Assembly: GCF_030929615.1 (NCBI RefSeq)
Contig: NZ_JAVFVU010000022.1
Coordinates: 103,177 to 167,176 of the forward strand
Source of the DNA: Dyadobacter sp. LHD-138
Lineage (GTDB): Bacteria; Bacteroidota; Bacteroidia; Cytophagales; Spirosomataceae
Reading direction: 5' to 3'
Length of the DNA: 64,000 nt
Made by a program: the position numbers and the translations under genes. The notes beneath the pieces were generated by a model. That model had not been told where the DNA came from. It did not search any database and saw nothing but the letters and a program-made list of their open reading frames with translations. How positions within the stretch are numbered: position 1 is the first letter of the stretch; the number at the start of each line of letters is the position of its first letter. Shown here one piece after another: positions 27,466 through 36,784 of this stretch.

Positions 27466-28617
27466 TCAACCTAAATTTTTGTAACAGGCGACCATTTCTT
27501 TGGCTACGGTTTTTGATGAAAATGGTTTTACTAATGCCAGCGAGACTTCACCCATCGGGCCTATTTTTTCAGGATGATCGGCAAAGAACTGCATGGCATT
27601 TTCCAATTGTGATTGGTTGTCGGGATTGAATGTAAAGCCGTTCAGGTTGTTTTTTACAAGGTCTTCTGCACAGCCGCACTTTTCAGATACGATAACGGGC
27701 ATGCTGCATACCATGGCTTCATTCACGACAAGACCCCATGGTTCCGACTTGCTGGGCAATATCAATACGTCACTTTTAGCAAGCCATTCCGGTACTCTAT
27801 ACCAAGGATGGCCGCCTGCAAAGATGATGCTTTTATTTTGAAGATGATCTCCGGATAATAATTCAAGATTTTTTCGCGCAGGGCCATCTCCCACAAACAG
27901 CAGATTCCATTGCGCACCGGCTGATTTTTCTTTTATTGCTTTAAATGCCTCGATTAACATTTCGAGATTTTTTTCCGCTGCCAGTCTGCCGACATAAACA
28001 AATTGACGGTTTATTTCGGAGGGCACGTTATGGTTCACGGCACCCCTGGCCTGATCAAAATTAGTCCTGACGATGTCTTCATCAATAACCGCGGCGTGCC
28101 TGGCAGCGATCTGTGACTCTTTCACACCCAGGGAAAGCAGATAATCCGCAGAAGATTTTCCAAAACAGAAAAAAGCGTTGGCATTGCTGACGATCCAGCT
28201 TTTGATCTTTTCTTTGACGGCGGACCTGTTGTGGTCCATCGTCGATGATTCCGAAGAAAGTACGACTTTAACGCCTTTCATGCGGGCGTAAACCATCAGC
28301 GCAATCTGGGCATAGTCAAAGTAACCGGTTACATTTAAAATCGTCGGTTGGAATTCATTGAAGGTTTTAAATAAGGCTTTCGTCCGTTCCTTGAAACCTA
28401 CGGAATCCAGACTTCGGTTGAATAAAACCTGATAAGGATAATCATATTTGACCGTCTCGTCGTCCTTCATTACACTTCTGCTTGCCTCGTGCAGGGCAAT
28501 ATGTGCAACGGAAAATACGCTTTCTGGTTCGAAAGAACGCAGGTTGGAATAGATTTCACTAAAAAGTTTAGACTTATAATGCGCCCATAATTGATTGTGA
28601 ATAACCAGTATACGCAT
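27466..28617 (-). CDS. Family 4 glycosyltransferase (GT-B)
   Basis: The 383-residue protein has GT-B features: the N-terminal MRILVIHNQLWAHYKSKLFS, a second domain with FVYVGRLAAEKNLEMLIEAF, the LLFVGDGPARKNLELL strand and E-x7-E in SKSEPWGLVVNEAM. It shares only the fold and motifs with the downstream family 4 enzyme and probably acts on a different linkage. Its start codon overlaps the stop of the upstream SGNH gene by one base (TAATG), so translation is likely coupled. Confidence 0.9.
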   Translation of the reverse strand: MRILVIHNQLWAHYKSKLFSEIYSNLRSFEPESVFSVAHIALHEASRSVMKDDETVKYDYPYQVLFNRSLDSVGFKERTKALFKTFNEFQPTILNVTGYFDYAQIALMVYARMKGVKVVLSSESSTMDHNRSAVKEKIKSWIVSNANAFFCFGKSSADYLLSLGVKESQIAARHAAVIDEDIVRTNFDQARGAVNHNVPSEINRQFVYVGRLAAEKNLEMLIEAFKAIKEKSAGAQWNLLFVGDGPARKNLELLSGDHLQNKSIIFAGGHPWYRVPEWLAKSDVLILPSKSEPWGLVVNEAMVCSMPVIVSEKCGCAEDLVKNNLNGFTFNPDNQSQLENAMQFFADHPEKIGPMGEVSLALVKPFSSKTVAKEMVACYKNLG

Positions 28618-29639
28618 TATTGTTTCGGGTTAAAATAGTCGAGAAATAGGGGATAGAGGTTGTTCGCCAGAAAAAGCTGACCAGCATCGTTAAAATGCAC
28701 AACATCCATTTTTCGGTATAGCTTTTTGGTTATGCCCAACTGAAATTCGTTAATAAGCCTGACATCGTTGTCTTTCGCAAACTGAATAATTTCATCGCCC
28801 TGGTCATTAAAACGGCCGGAATCGATTTCTGAAATTTCGGGATGCAGGTAAATGAAAAACGGTATGGAATTTTCTTTTGCTATTTTCACAAGCTGCTCAT
28901 AACCCGGGTTAAAACCGGCACCTGACTTTCTGATACCTGCATCAGGGGTTGGCGGCGGTGTAACCGTCACCGAGGTACTATCATCTGTTTTTGGTTTTTG
29001 CGCGACGGGATCGGGCTCTTTTTGAGTAGAGAAAAACGGGATACGTTCCGAGTAATATTCTACATAATACGGATACAGGTATTTGTATCGGTCCCATACT
29101 TCCAAAATTGCGGATTTATATTGTTTGTCGGGCATGTTTGGATCAATACCTACGACCATTTCATGTCCCATAATGTCATGTGCATCGTGGCTGCTGGTTA
29201 CCAGACAAATGAGTTTTGCCTTAAAGAGGCCGAATTTTTTAAGATAGGCCGCAACATTATCGGGTCCCCAGGATCCGGCCGAAATATTTAACACACGAAC
29301 ACGCTTGTTTAGTTTGGCAGAGAGCCTCTTTTCCAGGAGACCTGTCGCAAGACTGTCCTGATCAGTCAAACTGCCTCCGTTGACAACCGAATCACCAACT
29401 AAAAGAATCACGATCGAATCGGCAGGAGAAACGGGCTCACTACGCATCGAATAATTGTTGGTGCGAACAACATTTCCAAACCGCTTTACTTCCTGATTTG
29501 GAGCGTATACATATTCAAAGTCAGGGTCGGAAACGTATAGTGGGGCACTGCAAAATCCGTACTTGAAACGAAGGACAGCCTCGGTAATACCCACAACGAT
29601 TATCAGAAAAATAATAAACCTGAAAACAAATTTTAGCAT
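28617..29639 (-). CDS. Membrane-anchored SGNH/GDSL hydrolase-like protein
   Basis: The first gene of the polysaccharide operon encodes 340 residues with one N-terminal membrane helix (about 3-22), then an SGNH fold: block I LLVGDSVVNGG (Ser about residue 83), an Asn in ISAGSWGPDN, and the DVVHFNDAGQ block with the Asp-His pair near residue 318. A proline- and threonine-rich linker (TVTPPPTPDAG) interrupts the domain. SGNH proteins in glycan operons often add or remove acetyl groups outside the cytoplasm; that role is inferred here. It is divergent from the GT39-like gene across 83 bp. Confidence 0.82.
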   Translation of the reverse strand: MLKFVFRFIIFLIIVVGITEAVLRFKYGFCSAPLYVSDPDFEYVYAPNQEVKRFGNVVRTNNYSMRSEPVSPADSIVILLVGDSVVNGGSLTDQDSLATGLLEKRLSAKLNKRVRVLNISAGSWGPDNVAAYLKKFGLFKAKLICLVTSSHDAHDIMGHEMVVGIDPNMPDKQYKSAILEVWDRYKYLYPYYVEYYSERIPFFSTQKEPDPVAQKPKTDDSTSVTVTPPPTPDAGIRKSGAGFNPGYEQLVKIAKENSIPFFIYLHPEISEIDSGRFNDQGDEIIQFAKDNDVRLINEFQLGITKKLYRKMDVVHFNDAGQLFLANNLYPLFLDYFNPKQ

Positions 29640-29722
29640 AAAGTAATTCTATTTTTGCGATGTTCGCAGATGCAAATTTATAATTACTTTTTCATTTTTG
29701 ATTTTTTATTGAAATTCACGGC

Positions 29723-31426
29723 ATGATTTCTACCAAATACCGCAAAACAGTTACCTACACATTACTAGGTTTAGTCATATTTTTCATTTTTTGCGGTGGG
29801 GTGGTCTTTCCGCCTTTTCACGGATACTATACCACAGACGAAAATTTTGTCGCCGACTCTGGCGTGTTATTGTGGTATGGCAATACGCCACGGGGGCTCG
29901 ACTGGCCGGCGGCGCCGAGTATGCTTTTTTACTTTATCGCCTTTGGTGCATCCTGTTTTGCATCCATTGTTCAGAACCTGGGCAGCATAAACGGACTGAT
30001 CTCGGTGTTCGATATTTTTGATAAAGAGGCTTATCAGTTCCTGGCCGACCGGGAGTCGTTTATTTTGTTAGGCAGGGCCTTTCAGATACTTGCGGTTGGG
30101 TTAATTCTCTGGCAAGCCACCAGGATTATTTACAAGCGGGAGCACTTTTTACTGACTGATTCGGCCCGTTTTTTTCTGCCAATTGTTTTGATAACCTCAA
30201 TTTTGGTTCTGGATAATATGCCGGTGCTAAGGCCGGAAGCACTTTCGGGGAATTTGTTTATTTTGTTGATGGCCAGGGTATTATTTGCCAGGTCACTTAC
30301 GTCACGAGATATCGTTACCGCGTCTGTGATCTTTGGTCTCATACTCGCAGAACGGTTGATATTCGCATTTTTCGTGCCGTTTTTCATCGGTGCTGTGTTT
30401 TTACTTGCTGATAAAAACAGGTTCCAGGCCGTTCTGTTTTCATTGCTGGTGATGTTATTGTCCTTTATCGTTTTCTGTCCCTTTATCATTTCCGATACGC
30501 TGGTGGTCCTTAAATCGTTTGTGGGTGGCATTATTGCAAAACTCAACGACAAGCCGATGGGGACTTTGTTTAATATGGAATACATCGGTCTGTACTTCAG
30601 TCAGCCTGTAAACTATTTAATTCTGGTGTTGAGCGGACTGGGCATTTTTCAATTGCTGAGGACAAAAAAGACGGTTTATTACTTATTGCTGGGTAATATG
30701 TTCCTGTTTCTCTTTCTGGTGCTGCGGTCTTCGCTTATTTATGACACCCACGTATTGCCTGCCGCCGTGGTCAACCTGTTTCTGGTTGGTTTGGGGTTAA
30801 GTTTCGTGGCCGAAAAAATCAAAGTTTTTGGGCCGAAACTGGCTTTGGCCATGATTGTCATTATCGCTGTCACCAACATTACGGCGTCTTACGGATACCA
30901 TGCACGCGTCCATAAAAAGGTGAATATGAATGACGCCCATGACTGGATACTCACGTTGCCATCCGGAACTAAAATGCTGCTCAATCCTGAATTTGAGTTT
31001 TTTATCCCGAAAACATACAATTGTTTGCTGCGTGAGCAGGAACAAAACATGGACAAACAGAAAATGATTAAGAAGATTAATTTCCTGCTGGGAAACAAAG
31101 CGGGTATGGAGGTTAACGGTAACGATCTGCCTATTATAGCCAATGCATTTGCCTTTGAAGACGAAAGACAATATGATACAGAATACAGGATCCTGTTAAA
31201 ATTCACACCGCAGGAAAAACGAAAAGTGTATGATTATGACATCTATTTTGATGCCATAGAACTGGCAAGTCACAGCATCCAGACTGAAACAGCTTTCAAA
31301 GATTTCCGGGATGGAAAATACGAGTACGTGGTAACCGAGAAAAAACTCGACGGTTTGGAACCCATCAAAGTCTTTGACAAAGAATGGGGGAGTCCTTATT
31401 ACGTTTACAGGGGAGGGAAAAAGTGA
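29723..31426 (+). CDS. Polytopic membrane glycosyltransferase-like protein (GT39/PMT-like)
   Basis: The 567-residue protein has about 11 membrane helices in its first 400 residues and a soluble C-terminal domain of about 165 residues. An acidic pair in the first periplasmic loop, YYTTDENFVADSG, matches the DE motif of GT-C enzymes that use lipid-linked sugars. I infer transfer of a sugar from a polyprenyl carrier to a lipid, protein or glycan outside the membrane. It is divergent from the polysaccharide operon. A -7-like TATTTTTG is at 29650-29657, but no -33 TTG is spaced correctly. A terminator follows. Confidence 0.7.
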   Translation: MISTKYRKTVTYTLLGLVIFFIFCGGVVFPPFHGYYTTDENFVADSGVLLWYGNTPRGLDWPAAPSMLFYFIAFGASCFASIVQNLGSINGLISVFDIFDKEAYQFLADRESFILLGRAFQILAVGLILWQATRIIYKREHFLLTDSARFFLPIVLITSILVLDNMPVLRPEALSGNLFILLMARVLFARSLTSRDIVTASVIFGLILAERLIFAFFVPFFIGAVFLLADKNRFQAVLFSLLVMLLSFIVFCPFIISDTLVVLKSFVGGIIAKLNDKPMGTLFNMEYIGLYFSQPVNYLILVLSGLGIFQLLRTKKTVYYLLLGNMFLFLFLVLRSSLIYDTHVLPAAVVNLFLVGLGLSFVAEKIKVFGPKLALAMIVIIAVTNITASYGYHARVHKKVNMNDAHDWILTLPSGTKMLLNPEFEFFIPKTYNCLLREQEQNMDKQKMIKKINFLLGNKAGMEVNGNDLPIIANAFAFEDERQYDTEYRILLKFTPQEKRKVYDYDIYFDAIELASHSIQTETAFKDFRDGKYEYVVTEKKLDGLEPIKVFDKEWGSPYYVYRGGKK

Positions 31427-31475
31427 TTCCGGTAATTTTTTACCTGTATTCGTTATAATATAAAATTTAAATTGT

Positions 31476-31508
31476 ACAAAAGGCTGTTCTTTTAGAATGG
31501 CCTTTTTT
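31476..31508 (+). terminator. Terminator after the GT39-like gene
   Basis: AAGGC near 31480-31484 pairs with GCCTT near 31500-31504, with a TTC/GAA inner stem around TTTTA and two mismatches between. A run of T follows to about 31508. Confidence 0.75.
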
Positions 31509-31688
31509 GTATATTAGATATTGACAATAGCTTGTTGATACTGGCTTAATCATAGGGTAATATAGTCAATGCACTTTTGCCCCCAGATTACGCATTAAGA
31601 CATATTTTAATTCAGCCGGATTGATTTATTTACCTCATTATAACAGCCAGACCTGGTTCTCAAAACTTTCTTTTAGTACAAAAAATTT

Positions 31689-31724
31689 ATTTCAAACGTT
31701 TGCAAAAAATTTCAAACGTTTGCA
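31689..31724. promoter_or_regulatory. Two identical LacI-type operators, 20 bp apart
   Basis: ATTTCAAACGTTTGCA occurs twice, at 31689-31704 and 31709-31724. Each copy contains the perfect palindrome CAAACGTTTG with a central CG, the hallmark of LacI/GalR-family operators. The exact 20-bp period places both on nearly the same face of the helix. No LacI-family gene is in the window, so the regulator is encoded elsewhere. Confidence 0.75.
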
Positions 31725-31750
31725 TTGGGGTGTAAGCTATTTTATATTTT
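31719..31750 (+). promoter_or_regulatory. Predicted SusC promoter overlapping the second operator
   Basis: TTTG (31719-31722) is the end of the second operator, and TATATTTT (31743-31750) follows after 20 bp, matching seven of eight positions of TAnnTTTG. Protein bound to the operators would block RNA polymerase. A perfect TAATTTTG occurs at 31772-31779 but has no matching -33. Confidence 0.5.
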
Positions 31751-31857
31751 TTATATCAATAATACAATTTGTAATTTTGGTGTACAATCTGACTCATTCG
31801 GTATACAACCCTTCCTGAATAGTTTATTATCAATCTTTAAATTAAATAATCCACATT

Positions 31858-34800
31858 ATGAGACAAACTCTATTAGTCAGCAAAAGAGGGATCTGCTGTT
31901 GCTTTTTGTCCTTCACTGCGGTGCTAAGCCTGAACGCAAATGCGGGCGCACGCTATGAAACTAAGCGACACGATTCCTATTTGTCTGTAAGGACAATAAA
32001 AGACATTCCACTAAGTGGAAAGGTAGTGACTGCCAACAATGAGGGGCTTCCCGGTGTGACAGTAGTGATAGCGGGAACAGACGGAAGTAATAAACACGGT
32101 ACAACGACAAACGAAAAAGGAGAATTTACCTTCAGTGCCCTTGAAGCGGGCAAAAGATATACCATAGATTTCAGTTATATTGGTTTTGAAAAACAAACGA
32201 TAACAGATTTTTTACTGACGGAATCCAACAACAGCTCCATTAAAGTGACGCTGAAAGAATCAGCGTCGGATTTGAGTGAAGTCGTGGTGGTTGGTTATGG
32301 CAGCACGGCCAAAAAAGACATTACCGGGTCGGTGAAATCGCTTAAAAGTTCTGAATTTAATACGGGTATTATCAACTCTCCGGAGCAATTGTTTCAGGGA
32401 AAAGTAGCCGGCGTAAACGTAACGTCGGCTACCGGAGAACCAGGTGGTACGGTTAGTATTTCTGTTCGAGGCCCGGGTGGTGTGCGTACGGGAAGTACGC
32501 CGCTGTTTGTATTGGACGGACTTGCGCTGGACAACAGCAGCACCGGTGGAGCAACCAACCCGCTTAGCTTTCTGAACCCACAGGATATCGAGTCGATTGA
32601 TGTTTTGAAAGATGCTTCGGCAACGGCCATTTATGGTGCCAGAGGTGCCAATGGTGTTATTTTGATCACAACCAAAAAGGGTAAGTCCGGTGCGGCAACC
32701 GTTAATTACTCAGGCAGTTTTGGTATTTCAAAAATGGCCAGACCATTGGATATTTTGTCCGCAGATGCATTCCGTACCGAGGTAACCAAGTTAGGCGGTA
32801 CGCTGATCGATGGAAAAGGTGATACCGACTGGCAAAAGGAAATTTCCCGTACCGGAATTACGCAAAATCATAATGTATCCCTTGGCGGAGGAACCGACAA
32901 ACTGACGTATTATGCTTCGGTAGGCCTACAAAAACAGGAAGGTATTCTTAAAAACAGTAATCTTGACCGGTATACAGGTAGAATTAACCTGAATCAAAAG
33001 TTGTTGAACGACCGTGTAAGTCTGGATATCAACTTGAATGCAACCAATACGAAAAACCTGCGTCCTACTCAGGGGATGATCGGTGCCGCCATTTCGGCAA
33101 ATCCAACCTATCCTGCATACGATGATAAAGGCCAGCCGTTCCAGTATGTTGATGGTACCAACCCTTTAATTACGTTGGCATTGGAGAAAGACTTAACTAC
33201 TACCAACCGTGTGATCGGTAATATTTCTCCTTCTGTGACGATTATCAAAGGACTTGTCTACAAGCTGAATTTTGGTATCGATAATTCAACTTCGACACAG
33301 GATCTCCAATCACTCGCCAACAAGGTGCCTTTTCAGGATGGTCGTTTGGAAACCAGGGACGTAAGAATCAGCAACAGACTGGTCGAAAACTATATCACCT
33401 ATACCATCGACAAGAATAACCATAACTTCTCTGCGTTGGCGGGTCATTCTTATCAGAAAATATCGGGGCGAAAAAGGACTTACAGCATCAACAAATTTCC
33501 TGTGGGCGGGGTAGAACCTATCTACAACCCGGGCGTTGGACAGGACCTAACTCTGCTTAACAACCGACCAACGGGAGAGGCGCCGCTGAACGAGCTGCAG
33601 TCATTCTTTTCAAGGGTTAACTATGCCTTTAAAGACAAATATCTGGTAACAGCGACGGTTCGTGTGGATGGTTCTTCGAAGTTTGGTGCCAATAACAAAT
33701 ACGGGGTTTTCCCATCATTCTCGTTGGGATGGAGACTTTCTGAGGAAAATTTCCTTAAATCATCTGCTTTCAGCGACTTGAAAATCCGTGCGGGCTGGGG
33801 ACAAACTGGTAACCAGGAAATCCCTTCCAAAATTACCCAGGCGTTGTTTACTTCAACCATTACGGACAAAACAACCTATCCTTTATTTAACTCAGGTGCT
33901 TATTTTGCCGGAACGACCTACGCGCGTCTAGCCAACCCCAATATCCAGTGGGAGACTTCAGAGCAAACCGATTTAGGTATTGATTTCGCCCTTTTAAAAG
34001 GCGCATTGAGCGGATCGGTTGACTATTTCAGAAAAACATCTGAAAAGATCCTTCTGGAAGTTATTCCTTCCGATCCCGTGCAGCCGGCTGGTACTTTCTG
34101 GACCAATGTTGACAATATGAAAATTATCAATGAAGGCGTAGAAGTTGATCTGGCATACAGAAAGTCACTTGCCAACGGACTGAGATTTGGTCTGGCGGGT
34201 AACATCACTTTTATTAAGAACAATGTAAAAAATTCTCCTTATTCGGTGATTCCTTCAGGCGCTGCCCAAGGATCGGGGCTTACTTCGGCAACGATCAACG
34301 GTTATATAAGCGGAGAACCTATCGGTACTTTTTATCTGAAAGAGTTTACAGGTTTTGATGATAAAGGTATCAGCAAGTTCAGAGATGTTGACGGAGACGG
34401 CATTATCACAGATAAGGACCGCGTTGCGTCAGGATCAGCCCTTCCGACTAAAATGTACAATTTCAGCGGAAACATCGGCTATAAAGGATTTGACCTTACT
34501 GCCAATTTTAACGGTGTATCAGGAAACAAACTTTATGACAACACAGCCAACTCCAATTTCTACAAACTGAGATTGTCAAAAGGACTTAATGTGATACCTG
34601 AGGCCTTCGAAAATACCGCAGAATCAATCAGTAACTCCGCTCCGGTATCGACGCGTTACCTGAAAAATGGCGCCTTTTTAAGATTGAACAACCTTGCACT
34701 GGGTTACAACGTGAACACAACCGCTTTGGGAATCAATAAGTGGGTGCAGACGATCCGTGTTTCGATAACGGGCCAGAACTTGTTTGTTGCCACCAAATAC

Positions 34801-34923
34801 AACGGCTACGATCCTGAGGTGAACAACGACAGATCGATTAACGGTATCACTTCATACGGTATCGATTATCTGAGCTATCCAAAAGCGAAGACGGTGATTT
34901 TTGGTTTAAATATTGGTTTTTAA
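31858..34923 (+). CDS. SusC/RagA TonB-linked outer membrane transporter
   Basis: The 1021-residue protein has a signal peptide (about 1-37), a carboxypeptidase-like domain (about 50-130, LSGKVVTANNEGLPGVTVVI), the SusC signature SDLSEVVVVGYG, and a plug with FQGKVAGVNVTSATGEPGG, SIDVLKDASATAIYGARGA and NGVILITTKKG. A long beta barrel follows and ends in KAKTVIFGLNIGF. SusC proteins import oligomers (often glycans or peptides) with a SusD lid protein, here encoded next. No sugar hydrolase gene is attached, so the substrate is open. Transcription is probably controlled by the LacI-type operators upstream. Confidence 0.95.
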   Translation: MRQTLLVSKRGICCCFLSFTAVLSLNANAGARYETKRHDSYLSVRTIKDIPLSGKVVTANNEGLPGVTVVIAGTDGSNKHGTTTNEKGEFTFSALEAGKRYTIDFSYIGFEKQTITDFLLTESNNSSIKVTLKESASDLSEVVVVGYGSTAKKDITGSVKSLKSSEFNTGIINSPEQLFQGKVAGVNVTSATGEPGGTVSISVRGPGGVRTGSTPLFVLDGLALDNSSTGGATNPLSFLNPQDIESIDVLKDASATAIYGARGANGVILITTKKGKSGAATVNYSGSFGISKMARPLDILSADAFRTEVTKLGGTLIDGKGDTDWQKEISRTGITQNHNVSLGGGTDKLTYYASVGLQKQEGILKNSNLDRYTGRINLNQKLLNDRVSLDINLNATNTKNLRPTQGMIGAAISANPTYPAYDDKGQPFQYVDGTNPLITLALEKDLTTTNRVIGNISPSVTIIKGLVYKLNFGIDNSTSTQDLQSLANKVPFQDGRLETRDVRISNRLVENYITYTIDKNNHNFSALAGHSYQKISGRKRTYSINKFPVGGVEPIYNPGVGQDLTLLNNRPTGEAPLNELQSFFSRVNYAFKDKYLVTATVRVDGSSKFGANNKYGVFPSFSLGWRLSEENFLKSSAFSDLKIRAGWGQTGNQEIPSKITQALFTSTITDKTTYPLFNSGAYFAGTTYARLANPNIQWETSEQTDLGIDFALLKGALSGSVDYFRKTSEKILLEVIPSDPVQPAGTFWTNVDNMKIINEGVEVDLAYRKSLANGLRFGLAGNITFIKNNVKNSPYSVIPSGAAQGSGLTSATINGYISGEPIGTFYLKEFTGFDDKGISKFRDVDGDGIITDKDRVASGSALPTKMYNFSGNIGYKGFDLTANFNGVSGNKLYDNTANSNFYKLRLSKGLNVIPEAFENTAESISNSAPVSTRYLKNGAFLRLNNLALGYNVNTTALGINKWVQTIRVSITGQNLFVATKYNGYDPEVNNDRSINGITSYGIDYLSYPKAKTVIFGLNIGF

Positions 34924-34933
34924 TCTTACGACA

Positions 34934-36628
34934 ATGAATAAGAAATTACCCATCATACTGACGGTTGCAAGCATGCTGATGATTACCAATGCTTGTACCG
35001 ATTTGAAAGAACAAGTGCTGGACGAAACGTTGGGTTCAACACTTACGGACGAACAGACTGCCAATGGACTTATTGCGCCGGTTTATGCACTTTTGCCGGA
35101 GTTGCACACCCACACCAAATATTTCGCTTTACAGGAAATATCTACGGATGAGGCGATTTTGCCTTATCGCGGCGGGACGGACTGGGGTGACAATGGTATT
35201 TATCTGGCTTTGCATGCCCACAACTCTACCAGTACGGATCCGAACATCAAAGCAACCTGGGACCAACTTGTGCAAAGTATTTCCAGATCTGTTACGGCGA
35301 TCACGACTTTGGCTACTGCCAAGGACGCCAACTCGGCTTTATACCTGGCGGAAGCACGTGGGATGAGAGCTTACTATTCTCTGCTGACGCTGGATTTGTT
35401 CGGCATTGTTTTCGTGAAAGAGGATCCGGGAACGCCTTCTACGATTATTCGTGGTGCTGAGGCGGTTTCCTATATCGAAAAAGAATTGCTTGCCATCGAA
35501 CCGCTTGTTCAGAATAAAGCAACGGTAGGCCCTGGAAGGCTGACAAAGGCAGCGGTTTGGGGACTTTTGTCAAGATTGTACCTAAATGCAGCCGTATACC
35601 GTGATATCTATGCGGCTCAGTTTACTTTCGCCAGCGGTGATATGGATAAAGTAATCGAATACACGAACAAAATTATCGCATTGGGTGATTACAAATTATC
35701 AGCGGATTATTTCTCAATTTTCGGGAATGCAAACCATGATAATGCGGAATTGATCTTTGCCGTGGACCAGCGCCCTGACCTGAACGGACATAACCGTCTT
35801 GCTTATTTCTCGCTTTCCGGCGACCAGTTTCCTTTGGCGACTTTTCCGGGCGCAAACGGTACGGACGGCCCTGCGATCACTTCGGACTTTTATCAGAGCT
35901 GGGTGCAGGCCTACGGAACGGAGGATCCAAAACGTGATCCGCGTTTTTATCAGGAAAACATGTCGGCTTATTCAAACCCGGCCGATACCTGTATTGCCGA
36001 TGCCAGCTACAAGATCAACCGCGGGATTCTTCGCGGGCAGCAATATGGTGCAGTACGTGTAAACGGAGCATTTTTAAGATGTCCTGATGGGAAACTGAGA
36101 ATCGGTAAACTGACAAACCTGAGTCGTAACCGTGCAGATTTGCCGGTGATTTTTACAGAAAAGATTGACTTCACGACGGCCGGTAGTACTTACAGTTCAG
36201 GATATCGTGTTGAGAAATACGAGTTCAGCCGCGTGTCGGATACGGGTAGAAACAAAGGCGAAGCGGATATCTCCATCTTGCGTCTGGCTGATATTTACCT
36301 GATGCGTGCGGAAGCCAAGTTGCGGAAAAGTGCTGGTGATGCAACAGCTTTGGCTGACGTAAATACCGTGAGAGCGGCAAGAACGGCTACAACACCTGCG
36401 CCTGCACTTACTTCAATCACACTGGATTTGTTGTTCCGTGAGAGAGGTTTTGAATTGTACTGGGAAATGGTGCGTCGTACCGACATGATCCGTTTCGGGA
36501 AATATGAAGGCACCTGGACTGAAAAGACCAATAAAGATGTGCACAAACGTATTTTCCCGATTCCGCAAACGGCAATCGACGGAGCTTCAAACCTTCCGGG
36601 CTATATGAAGCAGAACACGGGTTATTAA
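34934..36628 (+). CDS. SusD/RagB family lipoprotein
   Basis: Starting at the ATG at 34934 (11 bp after the SusC stop) the protein has 564 residues with a lipoprotein signal (MNKKLPIILTVASMLMITNAC, Cys at about residue 21). The SusD fold includes TPR-like helices with LYLAEARGMRAYYSLLTLDL, the NHDNAELIFAVDQRP segment and the C-terminal RLADIYLMRAEAKLRK plus LLFRERGFELYWEMVRRTDM blocks. SusD covers the SusC barrel at the cell surface and captures substrate. A longer reading from 34913 would lack the lipobox at the proper distance. Confidence 0.95.
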   Translation: MNKKLPIILTVASMLMITNACTDLKEQVLDETLGSTLTDEQTANGLIAPVYALLPELHTHTKYFALQEISTDEAILPYRGGTDWGDNGIYLALHAHNSTSTDPNIKATWDQLVQSISRSVTAITTLATAKDANSALYLAEARGMRAYYSLLTLDLFGIVFVKEDPGTPSTIIRGAEAVSYIEKELLAIEPLVQNKATVGPGRLTKAAVWGLLSRLYLNAAVYRDIYAAQFTFASGDMDKVIEYTNKIIALGDYKLSADYFSIFGNANHDNAELIFAVDQRPDLNGHNRLAYFSLSGDQFPLATFPGANGTDGPAITSDFYQSWVQAYGTEDPKRDPRFYQENMSAYSNPADTCIADASYKINRGILRGQQYGAVRVNGAFLRCPDGKLRIGKLTNLSRNRADLPVIFTEKIDFTTAGSTYSSGYRVEKYEFSRVSDTGRNKGEADISILRLADIYLMRAEAKLRKSAGDATALADVNTVRAARTATTPAPALTSITLDLLFRERGFELYWEMVRRTDMIRFGKYEGTWTEKTNKDVHKRIFPIPQTAIDGASNLPGYMKQNTGY

Positions 36629-36665
36629 TATCCGGCGATTAAGCTGATCTTTTTAGTTACTTATG

Positions 36666-36705
36666 AAAAGAGTTTTGCGGAAATTTTCTGCAAAACTCTT
36701 TTTGT
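36666..36705 (+). terminator. Terminator after the SusC/SusD operon
   Basis: AAAAGAGTTTTGC (36666-36678) and GCAAAACTCTTTT (36690-36702) form a perfect 13-bp stem, extended inside by GAAA/TTTC, and followed by more T. It lies 38 bp after the SusD stop. Confidence 0.92.
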
Positions 36706-36728
36706 TTATGAAGTTGTTTAAACTTATT

Positions 36729-36775
36729 TGAGGTAAATAAATAGGTAGAAGTAATATTTATTTACCTCATTTTTT
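36729..36775 (+). terminator. Second hairpin, directly before the AI-2E transporter gene
   Basis: TGAGGTAAATAAATA (36729-36743) and TATTTATTTACCTCA (36755-36769) are perfect 15-bp arms around an 11-nt loop, with six T after. It ends only about 10 bases before the ATG at 36785. It may be a backup terminator, an attenuator, or a binding site for a dimeric regulator. Confidence 0.65.
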
Positions 36776-36784
36776 GTTTATTGA

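Larger units (their letters stand above)
31427..31857. other. Long intergenic region carrying the SusC control sites
   Basis: These 431 bases hold no gene. The upstream gene's terminator lies at about 31476-31508, two identical LacI-type operators at 31689-31724, a promoter across 31719-31750, and then a leader of about 100 bases before the SusC start at 31858. Confidence 0.8.
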
